From: Urechis unicinctus
Lineage: Eukaryota > Annelida > Polychaeta > Xenopneusta > Urechidae
Direction: 5' to 3'
Assembly: GCA_034190875.2 (NCBI GenBank)
Contig: CM067343.1
Location: 62,486,751 to 62,550,750 of the forward strand
Length of the DNA: 64,000 nt
A program made the translations under genes and the position numbers. The notes under the pieces are model-generated. The model did no database searches, was not told the DNA's origin, and saw nothing but the letters and a program-made list of their open reading frames with translations. Positions 47,693-59,404 of the stretch are shown piece by piece (within the stretch, counting starts at the first letter, position 1; every line of letters begins with the position of its first letter).

Positions 47693-50076
47693 TGCCGTCC
47701 GAGTAGACATGCCCGAGGAAGGAAAAAACATCTTATCCTTCCAGAACTGGCAATTACGGTGAGACTTCCTGACCCTGCTGTTGATGCTACAAAGAGCAAC
47801 ACAGGAACATGAGCCGTGTGGTTAGGGTTATGTAGTAGTTCGGTGTGACGGTAAGACCGAACCCCCTGTGGTTTACAGAGGAAGCGATGCTGTGGAGAAG
47901 TTATTACAGGCTATGCAGCAGGGGGAGCAAAAGATCAAAGCAGTTCTGTCCAGGCCTGTCCCCATGCGCATGACGCGAGAGGACAAAAGAGTGCATAAAG
48001 AGGTTACCCATTGTGTGTAAAAAGGAACTGCGGGGCTATGACTCCCATCTCTTGATGCAGGCCATGAGCCAAGTGGAGTGGAACATCAACTGTATCCCAA
48101 ACAATATGAAAAAATATATTTCCCTGTCACTTGCACAGTTGCGGTTCATTGATAGTGCACAGTTTCTCCTGGCCTCGCTTGACAAGCTGGTGTCTGCTAA
48201 CAACCCAGATGCCTTTGCTGTGGCGGCGGAATATGTGCCAGATGAAACGAAGCGGCGGTTGATACTGCGCAAGGGAGTGTATCCTTATGAGTTCATGGAC
48301 AGCTGGGATAAGTTTGATGCTCCACTGCCGCCGATCCATGAGTTCTACAGCAAGCTCTCTGGGCAGGGTATATCTGCTGCAGATTATGAACATGCCCAGA
48401 AAGTCTGGAACGCGTTCAGTTGTAAAAACATGGGGGTCTACCATGACCTTTACTTACGCACGGATGTGCTGCTCCTGGCCGATGTGTTTGAAACATTCCG
48501 GAAAGCAGTACGGGTTGGATCCGGCCCACTACTATACCAGCCCGGGTTTGTCGTGGGATGCGCTTCTTAAGAGCACGGGGGTAGAACGCGAGCTTCTCAC
48601 CGATTATGACAAGCACCTCTTTATTGAGAAGGGGCTGCGAGGTGGGATAAGCATGGTATCACATCACCACGCTAAAGCAAACAACCCATATGTAGAGGGC
48701 TTTGAACAGGATAAACCAGCGAGCTATATCCAGTACCTCGATGCTAACAACCTGTATGGGTGGGCGATGAGCAAAGCCCTACCTACTTCGGGTATTGAGT
48801 GGGTGGAACGGCCTGAGAACCTAGAGATCCAGGACCATCCCGATGATGCTGAAACGGGGTATATACTTGAGGTTGACTTGGAGTATCCTGCTGCGCTTCA
48901 TGATGAACACAACGATTACCCCCTAGCGCAGGAGCGGCTTCTTGTGCAAAACGAGTGGTTGTCAGACTACCAGAAGGATCTCCTAGGTGTATTGGGGAGC
49001 ACCGGAAATGGAGTTGAAAAGCTGGTGCCCAACCTGCGGAATAAGGAGAAGTATGTGGTACACTACAGGAACCTCAAGCTGCATCTGTCTTTGGGGATGA
49101 GACTTACCAAGATTCATCGTGCATTTGTCTTTGACCAAAGTCCCTGGATGGAGCCTTACATTCGGATGAATAGAGATCTGCGTAAGGTGGCCACCAGCGA
49201 CTTGTATAAGCTGTGTTTGGCAAGACTATGGAGAGCCTCCGGAGACGAGTCGACGTTAAGATTGTGCGCTCATCAGAAATAGAGAAAATACGGAGGCTTG
49301 TGGCTAGCCCTGGCTATGCTCGACAAAAAGTGTTTGATGAAAATCTGGCTGCCCTGCATATGCACAAGACCCGTTTAGTCTTAAACCGTCCGGTGTATGT
49401 GGGCATGTGTATTCTAGATCTTTCAAAGCACTTGATGTATGACTTTTATTATAATACCATGAAGCCCACATACGGAAACAACCTTGGCCTCCTATACACA
49501 GACACGGAGTTGTTTCTTCTCCATACACGTACATCGTACGTGTATGCTGATATGAAGGAGGATGGGCATCTCTTTGACACTAGTAACTTTGACCCTTCTT
49601 ATGCCCTACACAGTTACAAAAACAAAAAGGTTCTGGGTAAGATGAAGGATGAGTGCGCTGGCGTGCCCATCAAGGAGTACGTTGGTTTGCGCCCTAAGAT
49701 GTACTCTATTCTGACGTCTGATGAGGGCAAGATAAAAAGAGCTAAGGGTGTGAAGAAGGTGGTGGTGAAGAAGCATCTACGCCACGCTCATTACATGGAG
49801 TCTCTCTTCACAAAGAAACAGTTCCTCCATGGGATGAACATGCTTTGTAGTGAGGGTCATAAGCTCTATGAGTTGCACGTCAACGAGGTGTCTCTCTCCC
49901 CTTTTGACTCAAAGCGGTGGACAGCTGTGAACGGTGTAGATATCCTAGCCTATGGGCACACTAGTTTACCAACAAACTTGCCTCGGCCACGTTTGGGGGT
50001 CCGGTCCGAGGCGCCCTTAGGGCGAGTAAATATCTTGTATAAACCGGTCGAGTACGATCTTGGCGATGCAGTTTAG
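47693..50076 (+). pseudogene. Protein-primed DNA polymerase B, inverted partial copy (right)
   Basis: Mirror image of 43,499-45,491 on the opposite strand. It starts inside the gene and lacks the N-terminal third. Motif A is intact as YLDANNLYGWAM (about 48,730-48,765). The palm continues through EKYVVHYRNLKLHLSLG to DLYKLC, where the same frameshift as in the left copy occurs (about 49,215). The frame resumes at FGKTMESLRRRV. Motif C is changed from TDTDS to TDTEL (about 49,497-49,511), which removes a catalytic Asp. The C-terminus GVDILAYGH is reached at about 49,960, and unrelated sequence follows. About 130 bp are missing near 48,020 relative to the left copy. Confidence 0.85.
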
Positions 50077-50904
50077 CGCTTCGTCCTTCATTGGTAATAG
50101 CGCAGCGAGATCAGGGTGACCAAAAATCTTGTATAAGCTGCCAAGGGCTATAGTAGTAACATGGGAGAGGTTGTGTCCCAGAACCGCTACCATGTATACT
50201 ATTCTGCTTAAGACAGGTTTTGCGGAATATCTCAGATACATCAGCCATGATTAGTGCATCTGTGCACAGGTACAGGTCATGATAGTCGTCAATGTTTTTA
50301 CACCCGAACACGTTCCAGACCTTCTGTGCATGTTCATAGTCTGCAGCAGGTATACCTTGCTCGGAGAGCTTGCAGTACAACTCCTGGATTGGCGGCAGCG
50401 AGGCATAAAACTTATCCCAACCATCCATACACTCATAGGGATACACCCCCTTGCTGGGTAGCAGCCGGCGTTTTGTTTCATCAGGTTTATACTTAGCCGT
50501 CACTGCAAATGCATCTAGGTTGTTTGCAGACACCAGCTTGTCAAGCGAGGCCAGTTCTAGAAGGATAATATGTTCTTCCCTTCCTCAGGCATATCTACTC
50601 GCACAGCAGTTTGCCATATCCCCATACACTCCGGTTTGTGCTCAGTTAGCAGTTTGTCAGTAATATAGCCATGTAGGCATCGGTCACCGAAGAATTTGCC
50701 ATGTTTGTGTTTATTCAAAACACACAGCAAGCAGTTCAGATTTTTAACTTGCGTGTAATAAAACTTATCCTCCTCAATCAGCAGGAGGTTTATACATGGA
50801 CCAGGCTGTTTACTGATATGGTGTATGATAGTGGCCGTCCCATCCCAGCCAAAGACGTTCAAGGCTACCTTACCATTTTTTTCTACCTTCTCAATATGTG
50901 ACAC
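50017..50904 (-). pseudogene. Third DNA polymerase B fragment
   Basis: A more diverged relative of the two neighbouring copies, on the minus strand. HIEKVEKNGKVALNVFGWDG to NILSF (50,557-50,904) is joined by an internal deletion to SANNLDAFAVTAKYKPDETK and on to DVSEIFRKT (about 50,230-50,550). The polymerase core is absent. A short piece at 50,017-50,200 (YKIFGHPDLAALLPMKDEAL) may belong to another gene of the element. The divergence indicates a separate, older element. Confidence 0.75.
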
Positions 50905-50918
50905 TGGTGCTCTACGCC

Positions 50919-50920
<2 letters not shown>

Positions 50921-50950
<30 letters not shown>

Positions 50951-50953
50951 CAT
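50921..50953. repeat. (TACA)n microsatellite
   Basis: Eight copies of the tetranucleotide at the right edge of the Polinton block. Confidence 0.95.
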
Positions 50954-51062
50954 CAGTACATAGCCACATTTTTTTAGCAAGCACCATTCAGACAATGTTC
51001 ATGATCATCACACGTATATTGATGAATTTATAAGTTATCAAATTGATTAAATAAATCATTCT

Positions 51063-51330
51063 GTCCGGGGCCATGATAGTTTGACAATTATTTGGCCGGC
51101 TAGAGGACAAGCTTTGTCTACTAAATATCAAAGCTGCGTGCTGTACTTGACAGTGTGCCGCTGAGACGAGCATAGAGCAGCGATGACCTTTGTACTCCTC
51201 GATGTGCAGGCTGTTGTTTACAAACTATTGAAAAACCAGCAGAAGTGACACCTGCTGTACTTCAAGCTTACTTTGTGAACAAACTGTCGATAATTTACAA
51301 AAGAATTGAATGTAAACCAATTTACGACGA
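51063..51330 (-). repeat. Dispersed repeat R1, minus copy (unit B)
   Basis: Ortholog of 17,160-17,459, with CATGATAG, GCAGAAGTGACACCTGCTG and TACTTCAAGCTTAC in the same order. It lies directly after the Polinton block. Confidence 0.6.
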
Positions 51331-51741
51331 AGCAAAGACACGCTAACTTCAGATTCGTTTCAACTTTGATTCGTCTGTAACCGGAAGTTACACTAACGAC
51401 ATTCATAAAATCTCATAATTCGGTTCGGCTGTCCATTATAACATTTGACCCAATTTTTATGACCAGCGAACGGATATTGTCCAATTCATGAGCGAGCGAC
51501 TATTTGTTACCAATTTTGTCTGTTGGGTTTCCAAAGTTAGGCGTCATTATTGATGTGTGGGTGGATGGCATTGAACCCAAAATTCATACACTAATATAGA
51601 TAGCTGACATTACTTCGTAAATTCATTGGATGGATGCCGCAGTGACTTCTAAAACAATCCAATCACCGTTGGAAGAGTGACAGTATATCGAGTGAAGCAC
51701 GATATACTCGGATTAGCAATAATATGATATGACTGGTAAAG

Positions 51742-53636
51742 GCCCATTATTCGCCATTGGACATTAACTGGTCCGCTAAGGGACAACGACGATGATCGTC
51801 TCTGTTTATGCGATACAGAATTGACGGATGAGCCAATTGCGCCACCCGTGTGGACAGTGAAGGGCGATAATGAAAGCAACTGGCAAGAAGAGACATCAAA
51901 CAGATCAACACGTTTCAGACGCCAAGCAACGAACACAATCGACGATTATCACGTGGAGATGACGCTGATCGTGGACCACACGGTTTGGGAATAGTAAGTC
52001 ATCAATATAAAGTGTATGCAAATAGTCGCTTGATCCTTCATTACATCAAATGATTAAGAAAACCATCGGTCATTTCTAACATTATTCCAACGGCTATTGG
52101 TACTATTGCATTTTTTTAGATAATTATATTTGTGTGATCAAGCTGGAGTGCGCGGAGTGCAAATGATGCTGAAACTACTTCGAGCATTTCCCAGTATATG
52201 GCGCATATCGTAAATGCTGTACGTTGAATTTCACTGACGACATCGTCGTTAAGCGCGTTTAAAGTCAATCGGTTATATCAAAGACGCTATACCAGTGGAA
52301 ATCAATAATTCAACATAAGCTTTAATTAGCCGGGCGACCGTCGTAATGAACTTTGGCTGAAGGTCCGTCAAGCCGACTGTTTATTAACTGTTTTCGTGTT
52401 CTCAGATGAGCATACCATATAGCAACATCGATCTACAGCAATGGAAAATGCGCATTTCGCTAAGCGTCAAGAATCTTGTTATTTCTAAAGTGAGAGTTAT
52501 ATATTGTTCCCCATTCTGCCAGTCCCATTCCTATATTGGATTGTTCACTAATGTAAGTTCTAGAATGCACATGTTAAAATTCAAGTTGTACTAAATACTG
52601 ATTTCAGACTTCAGCCACTTCTCCATGGACGACTGGCGACAGCATTATAAGTACCGGTGGGGCTGATCCTAAGCAGGTAGTAATTGATGGAACTAAGGTT
52701 CTCAAAAAAGAAGGCAATTGGGTCGCGCAGGACGGACGATCATGGAGTAATCCAGACCACGCTATGCTTTTTACAAGGTAGTGAAGGGAAGCGGTTGCAC
52801 AATGTGCCGAAAGTACGGATATATACTTCTTATTGACAGCACTGCACTTAAACGGTCTTCGATAGCAATCATTAACTAAAGTTTTGTTTGCATTCTGTTC
52901 ACAGATATGACATTCAGGGCTCTGTTGTGGGTAAGAAACGGTATAATCAACGATGTGTAATTTATGACCATATGATGAAAAATGCTTTACATTGAATGAA
53001 CTTAAGTAAATACAAGATGCACAAATATCACAGTTATTGTTCCTAACGCGTACTTCGATTGGGCTTCATGTTTCAAAACACTTTCAGATCCACTGATATT
53101 TGCGTCTGATGACTATTTTGTTTCAGGTAAAGCTTATGTGAGGGCAATTTGCTTACCAGGATTAAGTGTATCAGTTATTGAGGACCGTGGATACATAAAC
53201 TACTACGTTGGAGCTCACGAACTAGGGCATGGGTAGAGCGAAACTTCAAATATATACTCTTTCACCAATGTGCTCTTTGCTCAAACAATACTTCATGTCC
53301 ATGATAATGCTGGGGAAATGATAATTTTGGTTATCAACGCATGGCTTTCAGGAAAATATTGCACCTCTTTGATATGATCTGACAAAAAGAAATTTAAGCG
53401 AACATTTGAAAAATGAATGGTATCAGTTTTGTCAAGGAGTTAATTTGTTTGCAATGCAGTCTAGGTTCCGGTCATGACGGCGTTTCTAACACGTGTGATG
53501 GCGACGGTATTCACATCATGGCATCTAGAACACCTGGCAAAATACCTGCCGATAAACTGGCCAATCTCTGGACGTTCTCTGACTGTTCCATCCAACAATT
53601 CAAGGATATACTTGGTGGCACTTCAGGAAACCCTCT
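51742..53636 (+). CDS. Metalloprotease copy B: furin site and zinc protease domain
   Basis: Exons 51,742-51,993; 52,143-52,218; 52,406-52,489; 52,608-52,777; 52,905-52,930; 53,127-53,232; 53,460-53,636. Every exon has the same length as in copy A, and no stop is introduced. The furin motif RFRR, the mature start QATNTIDDYHVEM and the spliced zinc site HELGHGLGSGHD are unchanged. The Met-turn reads HIMASR instead of HIMAAG. The last exon ends at a weak donor, GTTGGT, where copy A has GTAAGT. The catalytic domain therefore looks intact at protein level, but correct splicing to the next exon is uncertain. Confidence 0.85.
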
Positions 53637-53719
53637 GTTGGTGTTCCCGGTTGAGTGTTTCATTCGAACAAATTGTGTTTCGTGTCAAATCACATGCCCG
53701 TATTACGCATTGATTGCAG

Positions 53720-54956
53720 ATACCCACGAGTATGCTTGACTGATCAGACTTGTACATCAGCTGGTCTTCCTGCTGTTGATTTGCAACCCGGGTTAACCAC
53801 TACCCTCGACCAGCAGTGCAAACTAAAATATGGAGAAGTTTCAACATTATGCGTAGGTGTAAGATTCCTGGTTTGTTATACCCCATATGTTGGAATAGAT
53901 TGTATCAATGTTATGGGAATAATCGTAACACATTTGTCATAAAACAAACGTATATCGTACAAACGTATTGCATGATCGTTTAAATCATATGATCGATAAC
54001 TGTACCATTCAACATGTGACACCAAGGCCCAGCAGATGAGTTTGTGAGTAATTTTATCGATTCATTGATGAATTCATCACCTCACTGTTGAAGTTGATGT
54101 TAACAAATCTGATTCATATCATATTAACCATCTCATTCATACAGCAAGGAAATCTGTTCAATGCCAACGAAATGTGCCGTCTCATCTACTGTAGGAGAAC
54201 CGTGCAAAGTAATCGTTGCTACTTAGTATCTCCTGGAGCAATCGATGGCACGCCCTGTGGTACAGGAATGGTACGTCACTGCCACCATGGAGGTGTATGC
54301 TCCTCGATTCAACGTATAAGGCATCCTAATAATAATGTATACATACAATAACATATTACCCTGTTTTCAGTCATGCTTCCGAGGAAATTGCGTTATGACA
54401 TCTGCTATAACGGACACAACAGGTGTGTTTCTTTTCATAAACACCATAGTTGATATCGGTTGTTACAGTAACATTGAGAATGAATAAGTAAACGTGTCCA
54501 TTTATATCAGGTGACGACGCTTGTGTGGTGAAGCCACTCTCACAGCCAGTGCCACCTGGTAAGTGTGCAATGGCGAAAGCGTCGTCGACACATCGAGTAT
54601 ATCTACGTTAGTGCGTCATGATGTAAGATAAATCAATGTCTCTGGTAGCGTTCTTGTCTTCTGTATGAACACGAATTTTCTGCTTTGTCAAATAGTAAGT
54701 TATTTGTATTTATGCGAGTGTAATAACATAATAAACTGAACGAATATATTTCACTTGATGGTGTCATAATGTTTAGGGTGCGCGGACACACCTGGCTATA
54801 GCGTTACCATCACCAGTTCATCTGCGCCTGATGTTGTTGCCGATTGTGCCCTCATCATAGAGGACTATCCTTACTTCTGTTTCACCCGTTCCAACACCAA
54901 AACGAGTTGCTGCGCGTCATGCACACAAAGAGGTCTTGTCCTTCCTCAGATGCCAG
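53720..54956 (+). CDS. Metalloprotease copy B: disintegrin-like and Cys-rich exons
   Basis: Exons 53,720-53,852; 54,145-54,270; 54,371-54,422; 54,511-54,558; 54,777-54,956. Two are shorter than in copy A by whole codons (126 against 132 bp; 52 against 55 bp), so the phase is kept. The Cys pattern is retained (MCRLIYCRR, AIDGTPCGTGM, SCFRGNCVM, TSCCASC). In-frame length changes and conserved Cys suggest that this part stayed under selection for some time after the duplication. Confidence 0.8.
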
Positions 54957-55102
54957 GTCTGTACCAATTGTACTGCAAGGTCAAGGTCAAAGCTTGAATG
55001 AATAGGGTCGCAACAATATGAGAATGAGTTCAGTGGAAATAATATGCTAAGTTGACTTGTTGCCCTAGGCGATAACAATAACGACTATATATGATTTTTA
55101 AG

Positions 55103-55290
55103 TTGAAGGAGCGTGGAGTACATGGGGGTCGTGGAGCAGCTGTTCTATGACGCGTGGAAATGGCACACAATATCGGAACCGCAACTGTCTGCCTCAAGAT
55201 TACATTTGCATCGGAGAACCGTCAGATAGTCAAGTGTGCTATGGTAGAGTATGGCCCGAGGACTGCATGTGGTCTAACTGGATCGCATAG
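55103..55290 (+). pseudogene. Metalloprotease copy B: truncated TSP1 exon with nonsense codon
   Basis: One TSP1 repeat remains, starting AWSTWGSWSSCSM. The next Cys of copy A is Arg here (SCSMTRGNG), so the repeat lacks a disulfide partner. The start of repeat 2 (MWSNWIA) hits TAG at 55,288-55,290. Copy A has TGG at that place. Directly after it the exon is joined to what is intron in copy A: repeats 2-5, the splice donor and part of the intron (22,381-23,147 in copy A) are missing. The break shares CGACA on both sides. Confidence 0.85.
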
Positions 55291-55359
55291 TCGACAATCG
55301 GAACTTGTTGCTCTCTGCCATTGCATTGTACCATGTGCTCTTGTTGTGTGTGGTTGTAG

Positions 55360-55445
55360 ATGGCTCGTGTGTGAATAGGGTCAGCGTCCTGCTGGTACTA
55401 TTGTGTCTACTGTACCAGCAGGAGGCTGGAGGCCATGATGCGTAG
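55360..55445 (+). pseudogene. Metalloprotease copy B: orphan C-terminal exon
   Basis: Counterpart of 23,211-23,296. After AG 55,358-55,359 it encodes GSCVNRVSVLLVLLCLLYQQ and ends EAGGHDA with TAG at 55,443-55,445. The donor that would feed it has been deleted and a stop lies upstream, so it is unlikely to be used in a full-length protein. The frame is nevertheless intact. Confidence 0.6.
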
Positions 55446-55659
55446 CTACTGCCCCCATCCGTGCGGATTGTGTTGAGGCGGGATGTTGTGTATTGTGGCC
55501 ATGGTATGGTATTCAACGTATTACGACAAAAAACTCTATTGCGTCAATTTGTTAAAGCTTGTCTTTGTTGCCTGGTATCCGATTTTGTTTTGAAATAATG
55601 CATTATCAGCAATTACACATATTAAGAAATGAATTAAATATATAAGTCATAAAACCTTT

Positions 55660-57063
<1,404 letters not shown>

Positions 57064-57080
57064 ACATCGTTCGCGACCTG

Positions 57081-57120
57081 CTTCGCGGAGCACTATATTT
57101 CGTGTATTGGCTCCGCGAAG
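57081..57120. promoter_or_regulatory. CpG-rich hairpin at left end of element 2
   Basis: CTTCGCGGAGC (57,081-57,091) and GCTCCGCGAAG (57,110-57,120) form a perfect 11-bp stem with an 18-nt loop. It is 140 bp upstream of the ATG at 57,258. It may be a subterminal transposase-binding site or part of the promoter. Confidence 0.5.
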
Positions 57121-57257
57121 TGGTGCGCTGAGCGCATTCGCGAAATCGCTCTGATCCTCGGAGACAAAAACATTTGTGTATTGAGCGGACGTGATATAGA
57201 AAGCTGAAAGTTTCCACTGTTTGCGTACAAACTATCGCGTGTTTTGAACTTTCCAAG

Positions 57258-58885
57258 ATGTCTGATGATTTTAATCAGCTTGTGAAATGTATGAAGGCAA
57301 GATATCGAGCAAAACGTGAGACGGTTGGTTTAAATTCCATTGAAAAAGATGACCCATTTCTCTGGAACACTGAACTGTGGACGGCATCCGTGCAGGACAG
57401 ACCAGCGGTAACTTTTGACCATATTTATTGTTACCTGATCGAAACTCCGGGTGTTTTCACCTATCAGAAGCTAAAAGCCTACAAATCGTTGGATGCCTAC
57501 AACTATCTGCAGTCCGGTTGGGTACAGCCATGTTACCACCGTCAAACAGATAGGGGTCATGTCATCAGGGGTACAGTCAAGCGAAGGCAAGCCACTTCAG
57601 AGAAGGACCACAAAGCGTGAGTTTATTTAAGGAATGATGATACAATTTTAGCTGAACACTGCACATGCATGATTGGGTATGTGTGCTCAATTTATATGAG
57701 TTATAATGATGATAATGATATTATAATGCCTAGGTAACAGTGTGAAGATGCATGTGAAGTATCAAAGCATTAGGAATATTCTAGTGTCAGTTTACTTCCT
57801 TTAGTTGTCAAACCCAAATATTTTCTTATCTGCTGTAACACAATGCAAACTTTGTATGGTATCTGACATTCATGTTATACATTTGAGCTCAGTTCTTTAC
57901 TTTTGTGTTGCACAGTCTTGGTGAAGCGTGTTCCCACATTGCAGCTATATTGTTTAAAGTTGACGACAAGTTGAGAACTCTTGAGGCATCATCGTGCGCC
58001 TCATTGCCTTGTGAGTGGCACTCGACGAGCTTAAAGAATGTATGTATATATATATTTGTATATATATGGTATGTTTTCACTTTTCATAGGTTTAAATTTC
58101 ATGGTCAGTTGTTTTATGTTGGTCTATTCTGTCACGGAACTCGATATTTTCATTTCGACATCCAGGTACTTCCGGAAACTGTAGCCAACATAAGGTTTCA
58201 CAAACCTTAGTATTCTGGAAAAACTGCAGTCCCTAAGAAAAGAAAAAGAAACCACCAAATAGATGACATCATCGAAGACCCCACACCATTCCTTGCCAAG
58301 TTAAGAGCCATAAGACCAGATGCTGCTATATTCACCATAACAAACCCTGTGAAGCCTCCCAACTTCAACCTTCCTCCACCTCTGCCACACTTTTATGCTA
58401 ACAAGTATACTGAAATGGCCCACAATCAGTTTCAATGTGCAAAATTAGCTTTTATGGTGGATATGCAGCTAACCAATCATCAAACTATTGAAAACATCCC
58501 TTGAAAAACCCTGCCAAAGTCTGTTGAATCAGATTATGGACTATAGACCTGAATGTAATGCTGATGCTACTAAATGGGGGATGAAGAAAGAAGGCAGTGC
58601 TTTGGGACAGTACGAAGACATAATGACCAAGGCCCTCTGGTCTTGTTGTTGATCCACAGCTTTCCCTTTTAGGAGCATCCCCTATTGCAGTAATCAGCTG
58701 CAATTGCCAGACATAACACCAGCAAATTCAGACCTTTCATGGTGTTTCTGTGGTTATGGCGAAGACTATGGCAAAATTGTTGCTTGTGATGGTGAATACT
58801 GCAAGGTGGAATGGTACCACATGAAGTGTGTAAACATGAAAAGGGCACCCAAGGGTAAATGGTATTGCGCAGTATGTAAAAAGTG
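57258..58885 (+). pseudogene. SWIM/YqaJ/PHD protein gene of ISL2EU-like element 2
   Basis: Exon 57,258-57,616 starts MSDDFNQLVKCMKARYR. It joins in phase to 57,916-58,039, which holds the SWIM end (LGEACSHIAAILFKVDD, then SCASLPCEWHS). This joins to an exon from 58,211 with a nuclear-signal-like PKKRKR. A stop at about 58,502 is followed, in another frame, by the YqaJ start (QIMDYRPECNADATKWGMKK). Near 58,645-58,690, VVDPQLSLLGASP is the beginning of the YqaJ active-site region. The rest of the nuclease is deleted. A PHD finger closes the gene (CFCGYGEDYGKIVACDG to KGKWYCAVCKK, stop at 58,883-58,885). YqaJ proteins are exonucleases of the lambda type, and the PHD would read chromatin. Broken by a stop, a frameshift and the internal deletion. 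Confidence 0.75.
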
Positions 58886-59122
58886 ATGTAATGTGAATTG
58901 TAAGTCCAACCATTATCTTGGTCTAATTGCATTTTGTGTTCTTATGTGTGAATGTATAGTATAATAAATCAGGTCTGCCAAAAACAAATTCATTTTTATT
59001 TTTTAATTACGTAGGTGTTTTATGACAAAATATAACACGCAATACTAAGCAACACATAAATAAAAGCACTAAATTAATGTGAGAGGCTATATTACAAAAC
59101 TTGGTACTGGTAAATATGAAGC

Positions 59123-59404
59123 CTATTTTAAAATGGGCGGTTTCAAGTTAATTAAAGCAGCACAGACGCGCACGATTTTGTCAGCAGTTGCATATTTGCC
59201 ATCGCTTTTGCGTTTCACTACGGAATTTGGAATGGGTCTATTCAATATTCTATAGTCCCTACACCTTTTGATGACCCGCTCCACGTGTATTCTGACACGA
59301 GTAAGACAGTCAATATCAGGAGACCGAAGAAGATCTGCCATGTGGTCGACTTGTGTTGAATGGCATAAACTGGACCGCCAGTCACTCTTGCCTTGGCCCA
59401 TCAT
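59123..59404 (-). pseudogene. DDE transposase C-terminus of element 2
   Basis: An open frame of 93 codons. RIHVERVIKRCRDYRIL carries the final catalytic Glu of the DDE_Tnp_4 fold. The same motif occurs in element 1 as HVERVIG. The two catalytic Asp regions should lie to the right but are missing. It is convergent with the YqaJ-type gene, about 240 bp from its stop codon. Confidence 0.75.

Larger units (their letters stand above)
43095..50990. mobile_element. Polinton/Maverick-like block in the prodomain intron of copy B
   Basis: Unit A and unit B diverge at 43,095 and rejoin at about 50,990 (16,225 and 17,085 in unit A). Inside are three pieces of a protein-primed DNA polymerase B gene and two small ORFs. 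Polintons are self-synthesising, virus-related elements of 15-20 kb that also encode an integrase, ATPase, protease and capsid proteins. None of these was seen, nor were long terminal inverted repeats. This is therefore a rearranged remnant of about 7.9 kb. Confidence 0.75.
57064..59404. mobile_element. ISL2EU-like element 2, inserted in unit B
   Basis: The match to unit A stops at 57,063 (24,121 in unit A). New sequence begins with CG-rich DNA, and a YqaJ-type gene (+) and a transposase C-terminus (-) lie tail to tail, as in element 1. The right end is lost: the unit A sequence expected next does not follow. Its CpG-rich left end (57,070-57,160) suggests a younger insertion than element 1. 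Confidence 0.65.

Noticed and set aside
43499-50904. A complete, active Polinton
   Set aside because: No integrase, ATPase, protease, capsid genes or terminal inverted repeats were found, and all polymerase copies are broken.
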